A stretch of 64,000 bases of DNA from Nemertoderma westbladi (Eukaryota > Xenacoelomorpha > Nemertodermatida > Nemertodermatidae), in the NCBI GenBank assembly GCA_032718475.1, contig JAUCBJ010009089.1, forward strand, positions 1 to 64,000. Direction: 5' to 3'. The notes below the pieces were generated by a model, which was given only the letters and a program-made list of their open reading frames with translations, had not been told where the DNA came from and did no database searches. Positions 48,088 to 60,600 of this stretch are shown one piece after another; within the stretch, counting starts at the first letter, position 1, and each line of letters begins with the position of its first letter. A program made the translations under genes and the position numbers.

Positions 48088-49690
48088 TTTTCCGAATATT
48101 GTGACAGCCACAATCAATTGTAGTAATTTTGTGACAGCCACAAACAATTGTCTGAATGTTGTGACAGCCACAAACATTTGTCGCAATGTTGGGACTGCCA
48201 CAAACAAGGCAGCCACAAACAATTGTCGCAATGTTGTAACAGCCACAAACAATTGTCCGAATGTTGTGATAGCCACAAACAATTGTCGTAATGTTGTGAC
48301 AGCCACAAACAATTGTAGTAATGTTGTGACAGCCACAAGCAATTGTCGCAATATTGTGACAGCCACAAAAAATTGTCGTAATGTTGTGACAGTCACAAAC
48401 AATTTCAGAATGTTGTGACAGCCGCAAACAATTGCCAGAATGTTATGACAGCCACAAACAATAGTCGTAGTTTTGTGATACGTACAAACAATGGAGAAAT
48501 TCTGTATCAGCCACGAACAACTGCTGTGTTGCAGTATGCCGTGCAACCGGGACAGCTACAAACAATTTTCGTAATGTTGAGACAGCCATAAACAATTGTC
48601 GAAATGTTGTGACAGCTACAAACAATTTTCGTAATGTTTTGAAAGCCACAAACAATTGTCGTAATGTTGTGACAACGACAAACAATTGTCTCAATATTGT
48701 GACAGCCACAAACAATTGTCGCAATATTGTGACAGCCACAAAATATTGTCGTAATGTCGTGACAGTCACAAACAATTTCAGAATGTTGTGACAGCCGCAA
48801 ACAATTGTCAGAATGTTATGACAGCCACAAACAATAGTCGTAGTTTTGTGATACGCACAAACAATGGAGAAATTCTGTATCAGAACCAACAACTGCTGTG
48901 TTGCAATATGCCGTGCAACCGGGACAGCTACAAACAATTTTTGTAATGTTGAGACTGCCACAAACAATTGTCGCAATGTTGTGACATCTACAAACAATTT
49001 TCGTAATGTTGAGACAGCCACAAACAATTGTCGCAATGTTGTTACAGCTACAAACAATTTTCGTAATGTTTTGAAAGCCACAAACAATTGTCGTAATGTT
49101 GTGACAGCCACAAACAATTGTCGTAATGTTGTGACAGCCACAAACAATTGTCTCAATAATGTGACAGCCACAAACAATTGTTGCAATATTGTGACAGCCA
49201 CAAACAATTGACGCAATGTAATGACAGCCACAAAGAATTGTCGTAATATTGTGACAACCACAAACAATTGTCGTAATGTTGTGACGGCCACAAACAATTG
49301 TCCGAATGTTGTGAGAGCCACAAACAATTGTCGTAATGTTACGACAGTCACAAACAATTGTCATAATATTGTGACAGCCACAAAAAATTGTCGTAATGTT
49401 GTGATGGCCACAAACAATTGTCCGAATGTTGTGACAGCCACAAACAATTGTCGTAATGTTGCGACAGCCACAAATAATTGTCGCAATATTCTGACAGCCA
49501 CAATCAATTGTCACAATGTTGTGACAGCCACAAACAATTGTCGTAATGTTGCGACAGCCACAAACAATTGTCGTAATATTGTGACAGCTACAAACAATTG
49601 TCGTAATATTGTGACAGCTACAAACAATTGTCGTAATATTGTGACAGCCACAAAAATTGCAGGAATGTTGTAACAGCCACAAACAATTGC
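48088..49690. repeat. 30-bp minisatellite, block D
   Basis: Two non-monomer inserts, near 48470-48555 and 48840-48935. A 14-bp-scale deletion at 48205 removes part of one monomer. The right part is a near-exact copy of block C. Confidence 0.95.
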
Positions 49691-49762
49691 CGTAATATTA
49701 GAATTATTCTTCAAATAAACTTTTAAATTTATCATCAAAATAATATAAGTGTGTAAATTTAC

Positions 49763-50004
49763 CTCTTTATCAGCGGTGAGGTCATCGAGCAGATCAACAT
49801 CGCTTATGCAGATCGGTTGCTTATCAGGAGCAGCAGAGCCACCCAATATCAACGGAATATTATCCGTTATGTCGTCAATTTCTTCGTTAAACTAGAAAAA
49901 ATATAGATACATTGGATTGTGTTAATAAACAATGCTTGCAGGTTTGCAAAGAGTAACTCTTGCAAACCTCTTACCATGGTAGTTTCATACACAAAATCTC
50001 ACAG
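49763..50004 (-). CDS. Exon cassette copy 4 (unknown gene)
   Basis: Leader exon 50004-49975 ends in ATG with donor GTAAGAGG. The 83-nt intron has one substitution in the hairpin loop (GAGTAACTCT in place of AAGTAACTCT on the plus strand). Exon 49891-49763 is 129 nt and open, encoding the same variant residues as copy 3. The acceptor side reads GATAGTTTTAG. Splice signals are intact. Confidence 0.55.
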
Positions 50005-50035
50005 CTAAAACTATCTGTGTTGGGACACTAACAAA

Positions 50036-53000
50036 ATTCTCCGAATATTGTGACAGCCACAATCAATTGTAGTAATTTTGTGACAGCCACAAACAATTGT
50101 CTGAATGTTGTGACAGCCACAAACATTTGTCGCAATGTTGGGACTGCCACAAACAATTATCCGAATGTTGTGACAGCCACAAACAATTGTCGCAATGTTG
50201 TAACAGCCACAAACAATTGTCGTAATGTTGTGACAGCCACAAACAATTGTCCGAATGTTGTGACAGACACAAACAATTGTCGTAATGTTGTGACAGCCAC
50301 AAACAATTGTAGTAATGTTGTGACAGCCACAAGCAATTGTCGCAATATTGTGACAGCCACAACCAATTGTCGCAATATTATGACAGCCACATATAATTGT
50401 CGTAATGTTGTGACAGTCACAAACAATTTCAGAATGTTGTGACAGCCGCAAACAATTGCCAGAATGTTATGACAACCACAAACAATAGTCGTAGTTTTGT
50501 GATACGCACAAACAATGGATAAATTCTGTATCAGCCACAAACAACTGCTGTGTTGCAGTATGCCGTGCAACCGGGACAGCTACAAACAATTTTCGTAATG
50601 TTGAGACAGCCACAAACAATTGTCGCAATGTTGTGACAGCTGCAAACAATTTTTGTAATGTATTAAAAGCCACAAACAATTGTCGTAATGTTGTGACAGC
50701 CACAAACAATTGTCGTAATGTTGTGACAGCCACAAAAAATTGTCTCAATATTGTGACAGCCACAAACAATTGTCGCAATATTGTGACAGCCACAAAAACT
50801 TGTCGTAATGTCGTGACAGTCACAACCAATTTCAGAATGTTGTGACAGCCGCAAACAATTGTCAGAATGTTATGACAGCCACAAACAATAGTCGTAGTTT
50901 TGTGATACGCACAAACAATGGAGAAATTCTGTATCAGCCACGAACAACTGCTGTATTGCAGTATGCCGTGCAACCGGGACAGCTACAAACAATTTTCGTA
51001 ATGTTGAGACAGCCACAAACAATTGTCGCAATGTTGTGACAGCTGCAAACAATTTTTGTAATGTATTAAAAGCCACAAACAATTGTCGTAATGTTGTGAC
51101 AGCCACAAACAATTGTCGTAATGTTGTGACAGCCACAAAAAATTGTCTCAATATTGTGACAGCCACAAACAATTGTCGCAATATTGTGACAGCCACAAAA
51201 ACTTGTCGTAATGTCGTGACAGTCACAACCAATTTCAGAATGTTGTGACAGCCGCAAACAATTGTCAGAATGTTATGACAGCCACAAACAATAGTGGTAG
51301 TTTTGTGATACGCACAAACAATGGAGAAATTCTGTATCAGCCACGAACAACTGCTGTATTGCAGTATGCCGTGCAACCGGGACAGCTACAAACAATTTTC
51401 GTAATGTTGAGACAGCCACAAACAATTGTCGCAATGTTGTGACAGCTACAAACAATTTTCGAAATGTTTTGAAAGCCACAAACAATTGTCGTAATGTTGT
51501 GACTGCCACAAACAATTGTCGTAATGTTGTGACAGCCACAAACAATTGTCGTAATGTTGTGACAGCCACAAAAAATTGTCTCAATATTGTGACAGCCACA
51601 AACAATTGTCGCAATATTGTGACAGCCACAAAAACTTGTCGTAATGTCGTGACAGTCACAACCAATTTCAGAATGTTGTGACAGCCGCAAACAATTGTCA
51701 GAATGTTATGACAGCCACAAACAATAGTCGTAGTTTTGTGATACGCACAAACAATGGAGAAATTCTGTATCAGCCACGAACAACTGCTGTATTGCAGTAT
51801 GCCGTGCAACCGGGACAGCTACAAACAATTTTCGTAATGTTGAGACAGCCACAAACAATTGTCGCAATGTTGTGACAGCTGCAAACAATTTTTGTAATGT
51901 ATTAAAAGCCACAAACAATTGTCGTAATGTTGTGACAGCCACAAACAATTGTCGTAATGTTGTGACAGCCACAAAAAATTGTCTCAATATTGTGACAGCC
52001 ACAAACAATTGTCGCAATATTGTGACAGCCACAAAAACTTGTCGTAATGTCGTGACAGTCACAACCAATTTCAGAATGTTGTGACAGCCGCAAACAATTG
52101 TCAGAATGTTATGACAGCCACAAACAATAGTGGTAGTTTTGTGATACGCACAAACAATGGAGAAATTCTGTATCAGCCACGAACAACTGCTGTATTGCAG
52201 TATGCCGTGCAACCGGGACAGCTACAAACAATTTTCGTAATGTTGAGACAGCCACAAACAATTGTCGCAATGTTGTGACAGCTACAAACAATTTTCGAAA
52301 TGTTTTGAAAGCCACAAACAATTGTCGTAATGTTGTGACTGCCACAAACAATTGTCGTAATGTTGTGACAGCCACAAACAATTGTCTCAATATTGTGACA
52401 GCCACAAACAATTGTCGCAATATTTTGACAGCCACAAAAAATTGTCGTAATGGTGTGACAGTCACAAACAATTGTCGCAATATTGTGACAGTCACAAACA
52501 ATTGTAGCAATATTGTGACAGCCACAAAAATTGTCGTAATGTTGTGACAGTCCCAAAAAATTTCAGAATGTTGTAACAGTTGCAAACAAATGCCGGAATG
52601 TTGTGACAGCCACAAACAAATGTTGTAGTTTTGTGATACGCACAAACAATGGAGGAATTCTGCATCAGCCACAAACAACTGCAGTGTAGCAGTCTGCCGT
52701 GCAACCGGGACAACTACAAACAATTGTCGGAATGTTAAGACAGCCACAAACAATTGTCGCAGTATTGTGACAGCTACAAACAATTGTCGTAATGTTGTGA
52801 CAGCCGCGTACAATTGCCGGAATGTTGTGACAGCTACAAAAAATTGTCGAAATGTTGTGACAGCCACAACAAATTGTCGCAATGTTGTGACAGCCACAAA
52901 CAATTATCGCAAGGTTGTGACAGCCACAAATAATTGTCGTAATGTTGTGACAGCCACAAACAATTGTCGTAATATTGTGACAGCCGCAAACAATGGTCGA

Positions 53001-54175
53001 AATGTTGTGATAGCCACAAAAAATTGTCGCAATGCTGTGACAGCCACAAACAATTGTCGCAAGGTTGTGACAGCCACAAACAATTATCGCTCGGTTTTGA
53101 CAGCCACAAACAATTGTCGTAATGTTTTGACAGCCACAAACAATTGTCGTAATATTGTGACAGCCGCAAACAATTGTCGGAATATTGTGACTGCAGAAAA
53201 CAATTTTCGTAACGTTGTGACAGCCACACACAATTGTCGTAATATTGTAACAGCCGCAAACAATTGTCGGAATGTTGTGACAGCCACAAACAATTGTCGT
53301 AATGGTGTGACAGCCACAAATAATAGTCGTATTGTTGTGATAGCTACAAACAATTTACGGAATGTTGTGACAGCCGCAAACAATTGCCGGATTGTTGTGA
53401 CAGCCGCAAAAAATTGTCGTAATGTTGTGACAACCACAAACAATTGTCGTAATGTTGTGACGACCACAAACAATTGTCCGAATGTTGTGACAGCCACAAA
53501 CAATTGTTGTAATTTTGCGACAGCCACAAACAATTTTCGTAATATTGTGACAGCTACAAACAATTGTCGTAATGTTGTGACGGCCACAAACAATTGTCCG
53601 AATGTTGTGACAGCCACAAACAATTGTCGTAATGTTGTGACAACCACAAACAATTGTCGTAATGTTGTGACGGCCACAAACAATTGTCCGAATGTTGTGA
53701 CAGCCACAAACAATTGTCCAAATTTGCGACAGCCACAAACAATTGTCGTAATATTGTGATAGCCACAAAAAATTGTCGCAATATTCTGACAGCCACAATC
53801 AATTGTCACAATGTTGTGACAGCCACAAACAATTGTCGCAATGTTGTGTCAACCACAAACACTTGTAGCAATATTGTGACAGCCTCAAACAATTGACGCA
53901 ATGTAATGACAGCCACAAAGAATTGTCGTAATATTGTGACAGCTACAAACAATTGTCGTAATATTGTGACACCCACAATCAATTGTCACAATGTTGTGAC
54001 AGCCACAAACAATTGTCGTAATGTTGCGACAGCCACAAACAATTGTCGTAATATTGTGACAGATGCAAACAATTGTCGTAATATTGTGACAGCTACAAAC
54101 AATTGTCGTAATATTGTGACAGCCACAAAAATTGCAGGAATGTTGTAACAGCCACAAACAATTGCCGTAATATTA
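50036..54175. repeat. 30-bp minisatellite, block E, with higher-order units
   Basis: This is the longest block, 4.1 kb. From about 50467 to 52513 it is built of higher-order units with starts spaced 403, 403, 433 and 403 bp. The longer unit carries exactly one extra 30-bp monomer. Each unit contains the non-monomer insert with GCAGTATGCCGTGCAACCGG. From 52720 to 54175 simple monomers return, with more substitutions. Confidence 0.95.
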
Positions 54176-54237
54176 GAATTAATCTTCAAATAAACTTTTA
54201 AATTTATCATCAAAATAATATAAGTGTGTAAATTTAC

Positions 54238-54484
54238 ATCCTTATCAGCGGTGGGTTCATCGAGCAGATCAAGATCGCTTGTGTACTGTAGATCGGTTGC
54301 TTATCAGGAGCAGCAGAGCCACCCAATATCAACGGAATATTACCCGTTATGACGTCAATTTCTTCGTTAAACTAGAAAAAATATAGATACATTGGATTGT
54401 GTTAATAAACAATGCTTGCAGGTTTGCAAAAAGTAACTCTTGCAAACCTCTTACCATGGTAGTTTCACACACAAAATCTCACAG
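54238..54484 (-). pseudogene. Exon cassette copy 5, frameshifted
   Basis: Same cassette: leader exon 54484-54455 ending ATG, hairpin intron kept, and a coding exon of 134 nt (54371-54238). Five extra bases (CTTGTGTACTGTAGATCGG where others read CTTGTGCAGATCGG) shift the frame after the first half. Splice sites remain. This copy cannot make the 43-residue unit. Confidence 0.7.
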
Positions 54485-54504
54485 CTAAAACTATCTGTGT
54501 TGGG

Positions 54505-55915
54505 ACAGTCACAAACAACTTCGGAATATTGTGACAGCCACAATCAATTGTAGTAATTTTGTAACAGCCACAAACAATTGTCTGAATGTTGTGACAGCTA
54601 CAAACATTTGTCGCAATGTTGTGACAGCCACAAACAATTGTCCGAATGTTGTGACAGCCACAAACAATTGTCGTAATGTTTTGACAGCCAAAAACAATTG
54701 TCGCAATATTGTGACAGCCACAAACAATTGTCGCAATATTATGACAGCCACAAAAAATATCGTAATGTTGTGACAGTCACAAACAATTGTCGCAAGGTTG
54801 TGACAGCCACAAACAATTGTCGTAATGTTGTGACAGCCACAAACAATTGTCGCAAAGTTGTTACAGCCACAAACAATTGTCGTAATGTTGTGACAGCAAC
54901 AAACAATTGTCGTAATGTTGTGTCAGCTACAAACAATTGTCGCAATGTTGTGACAGCCACAAACAATTGTACGAATGCTGTGACAGCTACAAACAATTGT
55001 CGTAATGTTGTGACAGCCACAAACAATCGTACAAATGTTGTGACAGCAACAAACAATTGTATGAATGTTGTGACAGCTACAAACAATTGTCGTAATGTAG
55101 TGACAACTACAAACAATTGTCGTAATGTTGTGACAGCCACAAACAATTGTAGTAATTTTGTGACAGCCACAAACAATTGTCCGAATGTTGTGATAGCTAC
55201 AAACAATTGTCGTAATGTTGTGACAGCTACAAACCGAATGTTGTGATAGCTACAAACAATTGTCGTAATGTTGTGACAGCTACAATACAATTGTCGTAAT
55301 TTTGTGACAGCCACAAACAATTGTCGTAATGTTGTTACAGCCACAAACAATTATTGTCGTAATGTTGTGAAAGCAAAAAACAATTATCGCAATCTTGTGA
55401 CAGCTACAAACAATTGTAGTAATGTTGTGACAGCCACAAACAATTATTGTCGTAATGTTGTGACAGCCACAAACAATTATTATCGTAATGTTGTGACAGC
55501 CACAAACAATTGTAGTAATTTTGTGACAGCCACTAACAATTGTAGTAATTTTGTGACAGCCACAAACAATTATTGTCGTAATGTTGTGACAGCCACAAAC
55601 AATTGTAGTAGTTTTGTGACAGCCACAAACAATTGTAGTAATTTTGTGACAGCCACAAACAATTATTGTCGTAATGTTGTGAAAGCAAAAAACAATTATC
55701 GCAATCTTGTGACAGCTACAAACAATTGTAGTAATGTTGTGACAGCCACAAACAATTATTGTCGTAATGTTGTGACAGCCACAAACAATTATTGTCGTAA
55801 TGTTGTGACAGTCACAAACAATTATTGTCGTAATGTTGTGACAGCCACAAACTAATACCAAAATGTTGTGGCAGCTGCTAATAATTGCAATAATTTTGTG
55901 ACTGACATACACAAA
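54505..55915. repeat. 30-bp minisatellite, block F
   Basis: Ordinary monomers up to about 55330. After that many monomers are 33 bp, with an extra ATT (CAATTATTGTCG), a variant not seen in the other blocks. Confidence 0.95.
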
Positions 55916-55986
55916 CAAATGTCACAATTAATCATCAACTAAATATTTAAATTTATTATCAAAATAATGTAAGTGTGTAAATTTAC

Positions 55987-56201
55987 CTCCTTATCAGCGG
56001 TGGGTTCATCGAGCAGATCAAGATCGCTTGTGCAGATCGGTTGCTTATCAGGAGCAGCAGAGCCACCCAATATCAACGGAATATTATCCGTTATGTCGTC
56101 AATTTCTTCGTTAAACTAGAAAAAATATAGATACATTGGATTGTGTTAATAAACAATGCTTGCAGGTTTGCAAAAAGTAACTCTTGCAACCTTCTTACCA
56201 T
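55987..56201 (-). CDS. Exon cassette copy 6, outermost and with a different leader
   Basis: Exon 56115-55987 is 129 nt, open, with the copy 1 residues and donor GTAAAT. The 83-nt intron keeps most of the hairpin, but its donor region reads GTAAGAAGGTTGCAAG. Upstream of ATG (56201-56199) the sequence differs from all other copies: GGTAAGATCTTACCTA in place of the leader exon. Similarity to the repeat module ends here, so this copy marks the edge of the amplified unit. Confidence 0.55.
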
Positions 56202-57162
56202 TAGGTAAGATCTTACCAAATTAATTACAATAATTCGGAGTGAACAATAAATCCGTCTACAAACTGCAACTTTACTATGTATGTGAGAGATATATTTCCA
56301 GCCTGCTTCCAAAATAGCCAATCGGAATGGCAGTACAATATTCTAGAATGCATATTAAGCATAGAATATATGCAAAGCATAGCCAGCTGGCTTTGGAGGA
56401 CCTGGTATTATTCACATGGGCACTTATTGGCATTCGGAGCTCTGTATGCAACCTTTATGTATGTGCATTAAGTCAATATAATATCATGTGAAGAAAACCT
56501 TTGTATTACTAAATTGAAACTAGGCTTATGAACTTTCTGTGGAATACAACTATCAAAGTGTTTTGATCCGTTCTTGTGATATTTAGCATCGAAATTTTAC
56601 GAATAAAGATAGAATGGTCTTTATTCCTACATATGTACATGTATGGAAGGAAGGTGAAACAAAGGCAACATAATATTTTCATAAAAATAGCGGATATTTA
56701 CGGGCGGTGAAATAGGCAGTTTTTTAGAACGAAATTTCTTAGGGATGGATGATAAGGGATAAAATATTATTTGTTTTAAAAGGTATTGTAATAAACGTTT
56801 CATATTTTTATATTACAGGATCAAGCAACAATATCAAGCAATAAAGTAATTTAGTAAAAGTAGCCAATTTTATTTTATAAAAAGAATAAAATGGCGTATT
56901 GCTAACAATGCAAAGTAAGACTACATTCTTTCACGTCTCGAGAATGTTGAAAGAAATTTATGCTTTTCTTGTTTAAAGTTCCCTAATACCTAAAAATAAT
57001 GTCTATTACCAAATATTTGAGGACATTATGTATATGGAAAGTTGTGAGATATAAGATTTAAATGCATTTAATTTATTAAGTGCATTGCCAAGTCAGTACG
57101 TTACAAAAGTGTTTAAAAATTTCATATTTGAGATAGAGAAGCATTTCGCCTTGTTTTTACCA
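56202..57162. other. Unique sequence between module copies, no gene seen
   Basis: AT-rich sequence. Small frames near 56091-56471 on both strands have no domain. A short phrase, ATGTGAAGAAAACCTTTGTATT at about 56487, is shared with the module lead-in at 42575 and 57514. If the cassette gene has a promoter or first exons, they may lie here, but none was recognised. Confidence 0.4.
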
Positions 57163-57642
57163 TTTTAGGTTTATATATTATACTCCAAGCCATACTTACA
57201 AGTCTTCCTCATCTTACATACCTTGTGCGGTATTTCTGTTTTTTTAGTTTATTTCCCTGATGATGCCCCTAGTGGGAGAAATTAATTGGATTGTATAATA
57301 AAACAGATAGAGTCGGGCGTAAAGAAACTCCTTTATTTCTCAGTCAGTACACGAAATGCATTGTCGCGCCCTGAAGTCGGCTTGCCGTTTGATTAATAAC
57401 TTTAATATGATAGATGTCTGGCTATGAGTAAAATGCAATGACTTCACATATATATGTCTTAAGTCAAATGTGAATGAGCTACAAGTACGTTAAAGCACCA
57501 ATATTAACATTATGTGAAGAAAACCTTTGTATTCATTCAGACTGGACCACATTGACTATTATAGGGTCTTCTCGGTTTTTTCAGAATCAATATGCCTAAA
57601 ATGATCTATGGCTATGAGTAAAGGGTAACAGTATAACATAAA
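57163..57642. repeat. Lead-in of compound module, copy B
   Basis: Near-identical to 42207-42693, for example CAGTACACG in place of CAGTGCACG and CTGAAGTCGG in place of CTGAAGCCGG. It marks the start of a second module copy. Confidence 0.9.
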
Positions 57643-60600
57643 GGCTATCGTCCCCAACACCCCCACTTCTTTTCTTGGGGGCTATCGTCCCCAACACCCC
57701 CACTTCTTTTCTTGGGGGCTATCGTCCCCAACACCCCCGCTTCTTTTCTTGTGGGCTATCGTCCCCAACACCCCCACTTCTTTTCTTGGGGGCAATCGTC
57801 CCCAACAACCCCACTTCTTTTCTTGGGGGCTATCGTCCCCAACACCCCCACTTCTTTTCTTGGGGGATATCGTCGCCAACACCCCCACTTCTTTTCTTGG
57901 GGGATATCGTCGCCAACACCCCCACTTATTTTCTTGGGGGCTATCGTCCCCAACACCCCCACTTCTTTTCTTGGGGGCTATCGTCCCCAACACCCCCACT
58001 TATTTTCTTGGGGGCTATCGTCCCCAACACCCCCACTTCTTTTCTTGGGGGCTATCGTCCCCAACACCCCCACTTCTTTTCTTGGGGGCTATCGTCCTCA
58101 ACACCCCCACTTCTTTTCTTGGGGGCAATCGTCCCCAACACCCCCACTTCTTTTCTTGGGGGCTATCGTCCCCAACACCCCCACTTCTTTTCTTGGGGGA
58201 TATCGTCGCCAACACCCCCACTTATTTTCTTGGGGGCTATCGTCCCCAACACCCCCACTTCTTTTCTTGGGGGCTATCGTCCCCAACACCCCCACTTCTT
58301 TTCTTGGGGGCTATCGTCCCCAACACCCCCACTTCTTTTCTTGTGGGCTATCGTCCCCCCCAACACCCCCACTTCTTTTCTTGGGGGCTATCGTCCCCAA
58401 CACCCCCTCTTCTTTTCTTGGGGGTTATCGTCCCCAACACCCCCACTTATTTTCTTGGGGGCTATCGTCCCCAACACCCCCACTTATTTTCTTGGGGGCT
58501 ATCGTCCCCAACACCCCCACTTCTTTTCTTGGGGGCAATCGTCCCCAACACCCCCACTTCTTTTCTTGGGGGCTATCGTCCCCAACACCCCCACTTCTTT
58601 TATTGGGGGATATCGTCGCCAACACCCCCACTTCTTTTCTTGGGGGCTATCGTCCCCAACACCCCCACTTCTTTTCTTGGGGGCTATCGTCCCCAACACC
58701 CCCACTTCTTTTCTTGGGGGCTATCGTCGCCAACACCCCCACTTCTTTTCTTGGGGGCTATCGTCCCCAACACCCCCACTTCTTTTCTTGGGGGCTATCG
58801 TCCCCAACACCCCCACTTCTTTTCTTGGGGGCTATCGTCGCCAACACCCCCACTTCTTTTCTTGGGGGCTATCGTCCCCAACACCCCTACTTCTTTTCTT
58901 GGGGGCTATCGTCCCCAACACCCCCACTTCTTTTCTTGGGGGCTATCGTCCCCAACACCCCCACTTCTTTTCTTGGGGGCTATCGTCCCCAACACCCCCA
59001 CTTCTTTTCTTGGGGGCTATCGTCCCCAACACCCCCACTTCTTTTCTTGGGGGCAATCGTCCCCAACACCCCCACTTCTTTTCTTGGGGGCTATCGTCCC
59101 CAACACCCCCACTTCTTTTCTTGGGGGCTATCGTCGCCAACACCCCCACTTCTTTTCTTGGGGGCTATCGTCCCCAACACCCCCACTTCTTTTCTTGGGG
59201 GCTATCGTCCCCAACACCCCCACTTCTTTTCTTGGGGGCTATCGTCCCCAACACCCCCACTTCTTTTCTTGGGGGCTATCGTCCCCAACACCCCCACTTC
59301 TTTTCTTGGGGGCTATCGTCCCCAACACCCCCACTTCTTTTCTTGGGGGCTATCGTCCCCAACACCCCCACTTCTTTTCTTGGGGGCTATCGTCCCCAAC
59401 ACCCCCACTTCTTTTCTTGGGGGCTATCGTCCCAACACCCCCACTTCTTTTCTTGGGGGCTATCGTCCCCAACACCCCCACTTCTTTTCTTGGGGGCTAT
59501 CGTCCCCAACACCCCCACTTCTTTTCTTGGGGGCTATCGTCCCCAACACCCCCACTTCTTTTCTTGGGGGCTATCGTCCCCAACACCCCCACTTCTTTTC
59601 TTGGGGGCTATCGTCCCCAACACCCCCACTTCTTTTCTTGGGGGCTATCGTCCCCAACACCCCCACTTCTTTTCTTGGGGGCTATCGTCCCCAACACCCC
59701 CACTTCTTTTCTTGGGGGCTATCGTCCCCAACACCCCCACTTCTTTTCTTGGGGGCTATCGTCCCCAACACCCCCACTTCTTTTCTTGGGGGCTATCGTC
59801 CCCAACACCCCCACTTCTTTTCTTGGGGGCTATCGTCCCCAACACCCCCACTTCTTTTCTTGGGGGCTATCGTCCCCAACACCCCCACTTCTTTTCTTGT
59901 GGGCTATCGTCCCCAACACCCCCACTTCTTTTCTTGGGGGCTATCGTCCCCAACACCCCCACTTCTTTTCTTGGGGGATATCGTCCCCAACACCCCCACT
60001 TCTTTTCTTGGGGGCTATCGTCCCCAACACCCCCACTTCTTTTCTTGGGGGCTATCGTCCCCAACACCCCCACTTCTTTTCTTGGGGGCTATCGTCCCCA
60101 ACACCCCCACTTCTTTTCTTGGGGGCTATCGTCCCCAACACCCCCACTTCTTTTCTTGGGGGCTATCGTCCCCAACACCCCCACTTCTTTTCTTGGGGGC
60201 TATCGTCCCCAACACCCCCACTTATTTTCTTGGGGGCTATCGTCCCCAACACCCCCACTTCTTTTCTTGGGGGCTATCGTCCCCAACACCCCCACTTCTT
60301 TTCTTGGGGGATATCGTCCCCAACACCCCACTTCTTTTCTTGGGGGCTATCGTCCCCAACACCCCCACTTCTTTTCTTGGGGGCTATCGTCCCCAACACC
60401 CCCACTTCTTTTCTTGGGGGCTATCGTCCCCAACACCCCCACTTCATTTCTTGGGGGCTATCGTCCCCAACACCCCCACTTCTTTTCTTGGGGGCTATCG
60501 TCCCCAACACCCCCACTTCTTTTCTTGGGGGCTATCGTCCCCAACACCCCCACTTCTTTTCTTGGGGGATATCGTCCCCAACACCCCCACTTCTTTTCTT

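Noticed and set aside
47877-48104. 75-codon frame across the N gap
   Set aside because: It consists largely of unknown residues from the assembly gap.
43460-55915. CRISPR-like array
   Set aside because: Monomers are directly adjacent with no unique spacers, and the DNA is animal nuclear sequence.
43399-55918. Decapeptide-repeat proteins (NNCRNVVTAT and minus-strand CGCHNITTIV or LFVAVTTLRQ) from the 30-bp arrays
   Set aside because: A 30-bp unit divisible by three stays open in several frames on both strands. Frames restart at every irregular monomer. This is satellite, not a coding gene.
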